The position numbers and the translations under genes were made by a program. A stretch of DNA of 63,727 nucleotides from Chara braunii (Eukaryota > Streptophyta > Charophyceae > Charales > Characeae), in NCBI GenBank assembly GCA_003427395.1, contig BFEA01000312.1, positions 223,400 to 287,126 on the forward strand, given 5' to 3'. A model generated the notes under the pieces. The model did not search any database. It saw only the letters and a program-made list of their open reading frames with translations, and was not told the origin of the DNA. Position 1 is the first letter of the stretch; every line of letters starts with the position of its first letter. Positions 40,970 to 48,710 of this stretch are shown here, piece after piece.

Positions 40970-41260
40970 AGCGGAGGCCCGTGTTATTTTTAGCGCAGTC
41001 CCGCGCTATTTTTAGCAAGGGGCTGACTGTTCGTATCCCAAAGTCGGGACTGTCCCAGTCCCGCGCTAATTTTAGCGCAGGCTCGCGCTATTCTTAGCAC
41101 AGTCCCGCGCTAATTTTAGCGCAGGCCCGCGCTGTTTTTACCACGGGGCTGACTGTTCATGTCCCAAAGTCGAGACTGTCCCAGTCCTGCGCTAATTTTA
41201 GCGCAGGCCTGTGCTAATTTTAGCACAGGCCTGTGCTATTTTTAGCACTAGGACTGTTGC
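40970..41260 (+). repeat. 22-bp palindromic repeats in U3 of element F (5' copy)
   Basis: Repeats of CCCGCGCTAATTTTAGCGCA type, each an inverted repeat around TTTT (GCGCTA...TTAGCGC), occur about ten times. They are interspersed with two copies of a longer unit containing GGGGCTGACTGTTC and CCCAAAGTCG. The right LTR has the same array at 58930-59310 with extra units. Confidence 0.85.
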
Positions 41261-41289
41261 ACTTGGGCCCGACCACCCGGCCTCTTCAC

Positions 41290-41297
41290 TATAAAAG
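41290..41297 (+). promoter_or_regulatory. TATA box of the 5' LTR of element F
   Basis: TATAAAAG directly after the palindromic array, in TTCACTATAAAAGAGAGG. In the 3' LTR the same place reads CACAATAAAAG (59338-59348), so the first T is lost there. Transcription would begin near 41320. Confidence 0.7.
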
Positions 41298-41864
41298 AGA
41301 GGTCGTGCCACTCAAGAAAAGCAGGCACTCACTTGCGGGATGCTGAGACGCTGGCAGGACGGCAAGGAAGAGGGACTGGAGCTGCTGCGCTGGAGTAGCC
41401 AGGAGAAGAAGCGAGGCCAAGGCAGGCAAGGAGGAGGTAAACGGGCGGGGCTGTTCGGAAAGCACGGCGGCCCTGGTTCACAAGTCCATCTGCTCCCCTT
41501 CTTCCTCTACTCTCTCGGCTCACCTTCTTCTTCTCCCTCTCCCTCCTCTGCTCACTCTCGTTCAACTAGCTGCCTGTTGCGCGAGCACCCATGCCCATGT
41601 TCACCGTATTTGAGGGCAGATGACACTGTGCGCCCATGACACTGAGGACAGAAGACACTGCACATCCATGCTCCGTACTTGAGGGCTATTGATACATTGC
41701 TCCCGATTGCTTTATGTCCGAGGGTTGTCTATGCCAAGCCCTGGTGCGCGCAGTGTCAGAAAGCCTTTTACCCTGCCATACTGCTTCTGAACCAGCGTGC
41801 CACACCTCGCCTAGGTCAAACTTGCCAAGGGTACTTAATTATTGTAGCACCTGAACAGAGCATT

Positions 41865-42110
41865 ATGATCGGCTGTGCCAGTAGGCACTCGAACAGAACA
41901 TTATGATTGCCTGTGTCCAGAGGCACTTGATTGAAGTATGTCGATTTATTGTGCCATAAGGCACTTATTTTCAGCATGTCGACTTGACTGTGCCCAAAGG
42001 CACTTAATTGAAGTATGCTGATTTACCTTGCCAGAGGGGACTTATTTTGAGCATGTCGATTTTTAGCATCCAGTGTGCCTGCGACTGTGCGCACTTAAGT
42101 CCGACACTGC
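41865..42110 (+). repeat. Degenerate hairpin repeats, array 1 of LTR F
   Basis: Five or six diverged units of about 40 bases built on TGTGCC-x4-GGCACTTRATTG followed by AAGTATGTCGATTTA. The GTGCC...GGCAC halves can pair as small stem-loops. The array is repeated in the right LTR at about 59915-60160. Confidence 0.7.
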
Positions 42111-43279
42111 GCGTTCAACCCGCAAAACCCAATTTCTAATGAGTGCGATCTCGCACACTTGATCCGTGGCGTTTTGTCATGATGTTCTTGAGAAGCCTCG
42201 ACTGTGCGCACTTAGATTTCAGTGCCACAGCCCGCGTCCAGCCTGCAAATCACGGCTTTTAATAAGTGCGGTTCTGCATACTCGATCTGTAAGTCCTGCC
42301 TTTGTGATCTCGGGTAACTGCGACTGTGCGCACTTGAATTCAAGTGCGACATTGCGCATTTGGACAATAAAACTCGGCTTTAATGATCTTGAGTTAAGTG
42401 TTGTGCTGTGCCGCTAACCTGCAAACCCTGCTATGTCGATTTTGAGGACTGTACCTGCGCAGACTCACTGGATGCAATGCTGAATTCAGGGGATTGTGCC
42501 CATGCGGTCTTGCTGCATGCTATGCAGATACTGGGGACTATACCCGCACAGTCTCACCGAGCACGATGTTGATTTTAGGGACTGTACCAACGCTGCCCCA
42601 CAGAGCACCAAGCCGATTTTGAGAACTGTGCTCGCAAGGGCTGTTCGCACAATCTCAGTGAGCACTCGATTTATGAACTTTGTTGAGTCAGCGTGCCAGT
42701 GACTTAGTGAGCACTCGATTTATGAACTGCTCCATTACATCTGAGTCAGCGTGCCAGTGGGCACTTGATCTGTGAACTCTGCTTTATTACATCCGAACCA
42801 GTGTGTCAGTGGGCACCCAACCTGCGGAATTGCTTTGATGGATTTGGGTCTGAGCCACAGCACTCAACCTATACTGTGTGTCCACACTCATTACGTTTCA
42901 GAGCCGATTCTGAACTTGGGAGCAGTGTGCTCATGCGCACTGTATCCGAAGACCAATCTTGAATCAGTTTATCTGTGGGCTTTACTTTGATAATCAGAGT
43001 GCTAGTGCGCACTCAACCCGTGAATATTCCTATAATTGCGAGTCCGTCTCAGTGCGCACTCCGCTGTTGGCATTTTCAATCTTGAAGTCGGTACTTTGCA
43101 GCGATTTTGAGATCGCGCGACCATGCACATTCCATTGTTGACATTGTCCATTTTTCTTGAGTCTGCACTTTGCAGCAGACATCACCGAATTTTGGATTGA
43201 GCTCTCATACGTGTTCCACAGATTTTGAGTTTATGCCCTGCAGCGGACATTACCAATTTTGCGAATGCGCGCCCAAGCA

Positions 43280-44140
43280 GGGAATTATTATTTGAGTACG
43301 AACCCAGGCGCGCCCAGGCTTGTTTTAGTTTAAGTGCGTGCCCATGCGCGCCCAAGCCTTGATATTGTTATTTAAGTGCGCGCCCAAGCTTGATATTATT
43401 ATTTAAGTACGCGTCCATGCGCGCCCAAGTTTGGCAATGCTACCAGAGTGCGCGCCCATACGCGCCCAAGCTTGGCATTGTTGTTAGAGTGCGTGCCCAT
43501 GCGCACCCAAGCTTGGCATTGCTGTTAGAGTGCCACCCATGTGCGCCCAAGCTTGGCATCACTGTTAGAGTGCGCGCCCATGCGCTCCCAAGCTTGGCAT
43601 TGCTGTTAGAGTGCGCGCCCATGCGCTCCCAATCTTGGCATTGTTGTTAGAGTGCACGCCCATACGCGCCCAAGCTTGACATCGCCATTTGAGAGTGCAC
43701 CTATGCGCGCCCAAGCTAGGCATTGGTATTCGAGTGCGCGCCCATGCGCGACGTTGTTATTTGAGTACGCGCCCATGTGTGCCCATGCTCGATACTGTCA
43801 TTTGACTGCGCACCCATGCGCACTTGCGCTGGATATTGCTATTTGAGTGCGCGCCCTTGCGCGGCCAAGCCTGGAACTGTTATTAGAGTGCGCGCCCATG
43901 CGCGCCCAGGCTGGATGGTGTCATTTAAGTGCGCGCCAATGCGCCCCCGAGCCTAGAATTGCTATTAGAGTGCGCGCCCATGCGCGCCCAGGCTCGACAT
44001 TCATATTTGAGTACGCGCCCATGCGCGCCCATGATTAGTACTGCTATTTGAGTGCGCGCCCATGCAAGCCCAGGCTTGACATCGTCGTTTGAGAGCGCGC
44101 CCATGCTTGGTATTGTCTTTAGAGTGCGTGCCCTTCTGAG
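43280..44140 (+). repeat. GCGCGCCCATGCGCGCCCA array, array 2 of LTR F
   Basis: About nineteen units of 41-46 bases, each with GTGCGCGCCCATGCGCGCCC followed by AAGCTTGGCATTGCTGTTAG or variants. The units near 43440-43650 are most alike. All translated open frames across it merely reflect the repeat. A second copy lies at 61329-62189. Confidence 0.9.
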
Positions 44141-44375
44141 ATGATGACCTCGGAGCGAGTACATTGCTACTATGATCCGGTTGGGATGATTTGCCATCAC
44201 GCTCCCGTTGATTTATATCCTTGCCGAGCAGAAATTGTGCAAGCCATGATACTATTGATCCGGTCCCCGCACATGCATTTAATTGCGGTCCAATCCCTGC
44301 ACAGACGACTTGGCACGGTCCAGCCCCAGTGCATTCAGTATCTATGACTGGTCCCTTTGCATGAGATGTTTTTGA

Positions 44376-44650
44376 TGTTCAGTCGGGCCCATTTAGGCGG
44401 GCCCCTATATCGAGTTGATTGTTGTTTCAGCCGGGCCCATTCAGGCGGGCCCCTATATCGAGTTGATTGTTGTTTCAAGCGGGCCCATTCAGGCGGGCCC
44501 CTATATCAAGTTGTTGCTGTTCAGTCGGGCCCATTCAGGCGGGCCCCTAAATCGAGTTGATTGCTGTTCAGTTGTGCCCATTCAGGTGGGCCCCTGTATA
44601 GAGTTGCCACTGTTTAGCCGGGCCCATTCAGGCGGGCCCCTATATTGAGC
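44376..44650 (+). repeat. CGGGCCCATTCAGGCGGGCCC array, array 3 of LTR F
   Basis: Six units of about 47-50 bases, each with CGGGCCCATTCAGGCGGGCC then CCTATATCGAGTTGATTGTT. GGGCCC words in each unit allow pairing within and between units. A second copy lies at 62425-62699. Confidence 0.92.
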
Positions 44651-44856
44651 TGGTTGCCACCGGTTGGCTAGAGGGTCTATTGAGGTGCTGCCCTCTCCGA
44701 CCGTATCGAGTTGGGTTATTTTCTTGAGTTGCTGATATTCCCCTTTATCACCAGGACACCAATGTTTGGTGTAACCGCTTGCCAGGGGCATTTTACCTTA
44801 CTTTGCAGATTGGTCAAGTCGGCTTCTCAACATGAGACGACCCCCACATGGGGTAA

Positions 44857-45366
44857 GCGCTTCCCTCCGAACCGTGCGTGCAAGATTTCCAAGCACACGG
44901 CTCTCCAGTTGAGAAGTTCTGTTATCGACACATTGGACATCAGAGCTTCGTCATTAGGGCCAATGAGTCCCCCACATCGAGATACACATTGGTGATCACT
45001 TATCACGTGAGAGATGCTGGGCAGAGAATAAAGGGAGCCACCCATGACCGGTTCGCCGACTATAATTTCCGCAGGGAGAGTTACTGGAGGGAGCACTGGC
45101 GACACGTGGTGTTTCCCCAGGTCCCCTTTGCACCAGGCGGTGCTCTCTTTGACTTTGATGGTTGTAATCCAAAACCGCTGAGCAGAGGTGGCAGCAAGGA
45201 AACGAGGCATCAAGATAGGAGGGTAAGGAGCGAGGTGGTCAAATCCGGGATACCTATTACCACCTGCTTACAGAGGTCAGAGACAGACGAGTCAGACCAA
45301 GAGCCTTGCTGCGTGAGTGACGTTGACTTGGGGGACTATTTTGACTGGGATACTCACAGGGATTGA
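44857..45366 (+). CDS. Unknown ORF X1 inside the LTR of element F
   Basis: Open for 170 codons from a stop at 44854-44856; no ATG lies in its early part, so the start is unknown and may be supplied by splicing (a TTTGCAG acceptor-like site lies at about 44800-44806). The product is hydrophilic with mixed charge: YRHIGHQSFVIRANESPTSR, YREHWRHVVFP-like basic part, FAPGGALFDFDGCNPKPLS and an acidic end DVDLGDYFDWDTHRD. The right LTR copy (62906-63415) keeps the frame open with a handful of amino-acid changes and no stop. I recognise no family. Sitting in an LTR it would be present twice per element. Confidence 0.45.
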   Translation, partial: ALPSEPCVQDFQAHGSPVEKFCYRHIGHQSFVIRANESPTSRYTLVITYHVRDAGQRIKGATHDRFADYNFRRESYWREHWRHVVFPQVPFAPGGALFDFDGCNPKPLSRGGSKETRHQDRRVRSEVVKSGIPITTCLQRSETDESDQEPCCVSDVDLGDYFDWDTHRD

Positions 45367-45388
45367 GCACGCAGATCCAGGGCATCTT

Positions 45389-45481
45389 ATGACATTGGTC
45401 ACCGGAGTGAGACGCAGGCGGAAGGCAGCCTTACGACGGGTTGCTTACCTCTTGGCACAATACCTGCTTGAGGGTGATTGA
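45389..45481 (+). CDS. Small arginine-rich ORF X2 in the LTR of element F
   Basis: ATG at 45389, 30 codons, ending in TGA at 45479-45481: MTLVTGVRRRRKAALRRVAY then an aliphatic end LLAQYLLEGD. It is in the same frame as the next ORF (X3) and separated from it only by the TGA and four codons. The right LTR copy at 63450-63542 reads the same, although a 12-base insertion lies just upstream. It may be an upstream ORF, a remnant of an N-terminal extension of X3 with a basic RRRRK stretch, or chance. Confidence 0.35.
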   Translation: MTLVTGVRRRRKAALRRVAYLLAQYLLEGD

Positions 45482-45493
45482 CTCAAGCATTAC

Positions 45494-45967
45494 ATGTCAG
45501 GAGGACCCAAGTCAGAGGAGGTAGCCGGCCCTTCTAAGGGGAAAGGACCAGTCCCATATCTTGGGGATGGCTACAGTCATTTGGTGGGAGCAGACTTCGT
45601 TATACAGGCTTTTCGGAAGCCACTCTATGGAGACCATTTTCTGGAGGTTTCTTATGATTACATCTACAGCAAGGGACGGATTGAGATCTTGATTGGTGCC
45701 ACTGGCAACATTGCCCTCCGCGAGGAGTTGTACCTCCGGAGTGTCGTAGACGAGGAGATGGCGAGATGTATGACATATATCACCAAGATCGACCCTGCGA
45801 CATCTTTTGACATCAACTATGTGGTCCCAGAGTCGATAGCCACTCAGGTTCTCAATGATAAGGAGGACCAGCGTGTACCAGATACGGAGTCCCAGACAGT
45901 CGAGCCCACTCATGAGGGGGGTACCACTCGTCGTCATGGATTGAGGCTCGTATCATCTAGTCACTGA
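45494..45967 (+). CDS. Unknown ORF X3 inside the LTR of element F
   Basis: An ATG at 45494 opens 157 codons: MSGGPKSEEVAGPSKGKGPV, a compact-looking region (YSHLVGADFVIQAFRKPLYG, FLEVSYDYIYSKGRIEILIG, RSVVDEEMARCMTYITKIDP) and a polar tail. Alternating hydrophobic residues suggest a small folded protein of about 110 residues. No catalytic or zinc motif is seen, and I recognise no family. The 3' LTR copy begins at 63555 and is cut by the window end; its readable part matches. It is followed by 520 bases of U5 without ORF. Confidence 0.5.
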   Translation: MSGGPKSEEVAGPSKGKGPVPYLGDGYSHLVGADFVIQAFRKPLYGDHFLEVSYDYIYSKGRIEILIGATGNIALREELYLRSVVDEEMARCMTYITKIDPATSFDINYVVPESIATQVLNDKEDQRVPDTESQTVEPTHEGGTTRRHGLRLVSSSH

Positions 45968-45999
45968 GATGTATTATGACATTATTATGATTTATTAGT

Positions 46000-46487
46000 G
46001 ACTGCAGCCCCTCCTATGGCTGCTTCCTGCATTCTCTGCGTACTACTATTCAGTCTCGTGTCTCTAGTCATGTTCTTGCAGAGTCTGGTTTCTCGTCTTC
46101 CTGTTCTTTCAGTGTTATTTACTTCATGATGCATGATTCTATAATGCGTGTGATATTATGTTATTTTCCTCTTCATATGATACAGGTTACACTCAAGGCA
46201 ACCTGAAGGACTCCTGGATAATAAAGACTCCTGTGACCTTGAGTCTGACCTTTATACGGGGTCAGGTGCAGGCGATAAACCCGAACGCCTCACTCTAAGC
46301 TGTGTCTCCGCTGGCAGGAGGGATAACCCTGACTACTCGACTGTGTGACAAAGGCTGCTTGTGAATGCACTTCTAATTTCCCTAAAACTTACCAAAATCT
46401 TGCGTGACAGCCTGCCAATCCACCAACCCACTGCACTCGGCCGGGGAGGGACATCGAACCAGGCTCTGGAAGCGGTGGGGGCGCGAC
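46000..46487 (+). other. End of U5 of element F
   Basis: No coding region. It contains CAGGTTACACTCAAGGCAAC and an AATAAAG word near 46219 (GATAATAAAGACTCC) that could act as a polyadenylation signal, though for a 5-kb R/U5 the position of R is unknown. It ends with GGGGGCGCGACA, the presumed LTR terminus. Confidence 0.45.
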
Positions 46488-46492
46488 AAAAA

Positions 46493-46510
46493 TGGCGTCG
46501 CTGCCGGGGA
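46493..46510 (+). promoter_or_regulatory. Primer-binding site of element F (tRNA-Asp-like)
   Basis: TGGCGTCGCTGCCGGGGA starts four bases (AAAA) after the LTR end. Its complement ends CAGCGAC-G-CCA, which would pair in an acceptor stem starting GTCGCTG with G as discriminator base. Plant tRNA-Asp ends in CAACGGC-G-CCA, giving 16 of 18 matches. The identity of the primer tRNA is therefore likely but not proven. Confidence 0.75.
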
Positions 46511-46746
46511 CTCAAAGATTTTGAGTTCCTGGGAGCGGACCTTGGTCACAGTATTCAGTGACTAGGCAGCAGTCTAGCATATTTCGTACAAGGTTTGGCT
46601 CAGGTCAGAAAGACTTTCGGCTAGAGGAGCCCCGAGAGGAAGGGACTCTTGCATAAATCTATCTGAAGTGACTCAGACCTGCAAGCAAGGGTTTTGAATT
46701 TGTCTTCTGGACCCCTCGCTTGACAAGTCTATAAGTCAGAAACCAG

Positions 46747-47145
46747 ATGATGACTGAAGAGTATAATGTCCTAGAAGCCCTAACTCGTGTCATCTGCGGT
46801 GGTGCCTTCCCTTATATGTTTGTCAAATGCATTACTTGTGTAAAAAGTACGACGACTGTGCATGTGCTTATCTCTAGATTCCTTGACACTGATGATTATG
46901 ATATTCGACCCTACATCCTAGAAGGGACTGATCGGGATCCGCGTTTCTTTACGAACTGGGATGTTATTGTGAGGTGTGTCGAAGTAGAGAGGGATCAATT
47001 GAGACAGCAAGGGATAGAGGCGAGTTGGAGCCTGTTGCCTAGAGTTTACGAGAAGATTCCCAACCCGTCGGTGCCCAAAGGTTTCTGCGATGGTAAGAAC
47101 TGGCAGCCAATCATCAATGCAACGTTGAGAACGCAGAGCTGGTAG
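46747..47145 (+). CDS. Accessory protein P1 of element F (GGAFPY family)
   Basis: An ATG at 46747 opens 132 uninterrupted codons. Key features are LEALTRVICGGAFPY at residues about 9-23, a pair of Cys, VLISRFLDTDDYDIRPYILE at about 43-62, a helical middle with Trp (TNWDVIVRCVEVERDQLRQQ), and an end with IPNPSVPKGFCDGKNWQPI and INATLRTQSW. The same layout recurs in P2 and P3 immediately downstream, so the three are paralogues from tandem duplication. No known domain comes to mind. It lies between the primer-binding site and gag, only seven bases before P2. Function is unknown; position suggests a role in the retroelement life cycle (inference). Confidence 0.65.
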   Translation: MMTEEYNVLEALTRVICGGAFPYMFVKCITCVKSTTTVHVLISRFLDTDDYDIRPYILEGTDRDPRFFTNWDVIVRCVEVERDQLRQQGIEASWSLLPRVYEKIPNPSVPKGFCDGKNWQPIINATLRTQSW

Positions 47146-47152
47146 GCTGCCC

Positions 47153-47542
47153 ATGCCGACAGTAACTAGAGCGATAGAAGCACTGACCAGGATCACGACT
47201 GGAGGTGCTTTCCCATACGTCATTGAGCGGTGTGTGACTTGTGAGCACGACTCAGTGATTCTATACGTCCTTGTAGTCCGATTCCTTGATACAAATGAGT
47301 ATGATATAAGGCCATACGTATCTGCTAGAACAAGGAGAGGGATTGACTATGTGGCGTGTTGGGTAGTTGCTGCAGAGTATATATTAGATGAAAGGTGGTT
47401 GTTGAAACAACAAGGAAAGAAAGTGACGTGGAGTGTCCTACCTAGATAGAGATTCCCAAACCCTCCTGTGCCTGGTAGCTTCTGCGACGGGAAGGACTGG
47501 GGACCAATCCTCAACGCGGTATTAAGGGATCGAGTGTGGTGA
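47153..47542 (+). pseudogene. Accessory protein P2 of element F, one internal TAG
   Basis: An ATG at 47153 opens 98 codons to a TAG at 47447-47449. The same frame continues with clear homology to a TGA at 47540-47542 (130 codons in all). Motifs: IEALTRITTGGAFPY, VLVVRFLDTNEYDIRPYVSA, KQQGKKVTWSVLPR, then FPNPPVPGSFCDGKDWGP and ILNAVLRDRVW. It is paralogous to P1 and P3. The TAG could derive from a sense codon by one substitution. Its TGA is separated from the ATG of the next ORF (Y, same frame) by a single codon. Confidence 0.6.
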
Positions 47543-47545
47543 GCT

Positions 47546-47881
47546 ATGCCGATCGATGTCTACACTCCTGATGATGGAGAGAGCTTCTGCTTTGAGGTCT
47601 ATCTAGACGAACAGCAAGCGACAGTCATCGGGGCTGTGAGAGGATGCGACACTAGGCTAGGTAGGCACAATGAGATTGGCATGGTAGAGCACTACCTTGA
47701 GCTTATGCGAGCGGCTGCTTTTAGAGCAATTACGGGTCAGACTAAGATTAGGCATCTGCTAGATTGCAAGAGTTCGGATGGCAGAAGAGTGATGCTACAT
47801 GCGAGAAACGAAACCATCTTATCTAGACAGCGTCATGCGGACAGTCTGGTTGGAGGCGCTAGAGGCAGCCCAAGACAATGA
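47546..47881 (+). CDS. Accessory ORF Y of element F, unknown family
   Basis: An ATG at 47546 opens 111 codons. It begins MPIDVYTPDDGESFCFEVYL with an alternating pattern suggestive of beta strands (DEQQATVIGAVRGCDTRLGR), then a helix (GMVEHYLELMRAAAFRAITG) and a polar end (RHLLDCKSSDGRRVMLHARN). It does not show the GGAFPY or FLDT motifs, so it is not an obvious member of the P family. It lies in frame with P2 across a single TGA and one codon, so P2 and Y may once have been one protein. No function can be assigned. Confidence 0.5.
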   Translation: MPIDVYTPDDGESFCFEVYLDEQQATVIGAVRGCDTRLGRHNEIGMVEHYLELMRAAAFRAITGQTKIRHLLDCKSSDGRRVMLHARNETILSRQRHADSLVGGARGSPRQ

Positions 47882-48020
47882 TACTGGAATGTGAAAACTC
47901 TATGTCAATTGTGACTGTGATAGTTAGATAGAGTGACTGGAGCTAACAACCCCTTCGAGATAGTGAGACATGACGGATCGAAGATAAAGAAGGATCATGG
48001 GGGTCGCTTGGGACTAGGCA

Positions 48021-48443
48021 ATGCCTAGTTACTGTCCGACAGTTACGGCGGCATTGGACGTCCTAGTTCCTTTTACCAGTGGAGGGGCTTTTCCCTACAA
48101 GATAGAGCGTTGTCTATCCCTGGAGGAGAGGCATGCCCCAGGAAAGGCTTACATCCTTGTAGTGAAGTTCCTCGACACTGGAGAATATGATATCCGGCCC
48201 TACGTTCCTTCATTGAGGGAGAAAGGGACGGATCATGAGTCTCTTCGAAGCTGGATTAGTAATATAATTGACCAAGAAAAGAAAGAATTAGAGAGGAAAG
48301 GGATAAGAGTAGTTAGTGACCTAACACCGATTGTGTTTGATTGGATTCCCGAGCCCCATCTGCCAGAAAGCTTTACTGACGGCATAAACTAGGAACCAAT
48401 TTTAAACGCAATCCTAAGAGAGAAAAGGTTCAGGAAGAAGTAG
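48021..48443 (+). pseudogene. Accessory protein P3 of element F, TAG near the C-terminus
   Basis: An ATG at 48021 opens 123 codons to a TAG at 48390-48392. Reading continues in frame to a TAG at 48441-48443 (140 codons). Motifs: LDVLVPFTSGGAFPYKIERC, ILVVKFLDTGEYDIRPYVPS, IDQEKKELERKGIRVVSDL, WIPEPHLPESFTDGIN, stop, EPILNAILREKRFRKK. The TAG sits exactly where P1 and P2 have Trp (KNW or KDW), so it is a TGG to TAG change. It ends 25 bases before the gag ATG. It is the most diverged of the three paralogues. Confidence 0.6.
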
Positions 48444-48468
48444 GAGCTTAGCTAGTAAGCTAGGCAGG

Positions 48469-48710
48469 ATGGTCAGAGGACCGAACGCACAGCAGAGCCG
48501 TGCTAGTTCCTCTGCTGGGGATGGAGAAGTGACCATTACCGCAGTTCTTCGAGAGATGTTGAACCGAATAGAGGCCATGAAGACCGAGATGGACACCATG
48601 AATGTCCGTCTAGACCATCCAAGAGCTAAGGTACCTCCGGAGAACATACCCTGCTTTGATGGAACGAAGGTTAGGGAGTTCCTGAAAGACTATGATGTCT
48701 TCGGTATGAG
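48469..48710 (+). pseudogene. Element F Gag, N-terminal piece
   Basis: An ATG at 48469 opens Gag: MVRGPNAQQSRASSSAGDGE, a short coil (VLREMLNRIEAMKTEMDTMN) and the capsid entry PCFDGTKVREFLKDYDVFGM, the F-D-G ... F-L pattern of retrotransposon Gag proteins. The sequence then enters a 712-base N gap. Beyond the gap comes a GC-rich insertion ending at 49755, and Gag resumes at about 49764. The insertion splits the gene. Confidence 0.7.

Larger units (their letters stand above)
40970..46488 (+). repeat. 5' LTR of element F, 5'-truncated
   Basis: It matches 59013-63727 with 18049-18052-base offset. U3 (to about 41320) has 22-bp palindromic units and a TATA box. The remaining 5.2 kb is R/U5 with three tandem arrays, then ORFs at 44857-45967, and ends GCGACA at 46488. 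The first 0.7 kb after the TATA differs from the right copy at roughly 3% of bases. The stretch from about 41950 to 45075 appears identical, and after that differences resume. Confidence 0.88.

Noticed and set aside
43280-44140. CRISPR-like array (regular repeats with spacers)
   Set aside because: Units are contiguous, diverged tandem repeats inside a eukaryotic LTR, without unique spacers or cas genes.
43390-44200. Numerous open frames with APMRAQ or HPSLALLLE repeats in LTR F
   Set aside because: They are translations of the 41-46-bp tandem repeat in all frames.
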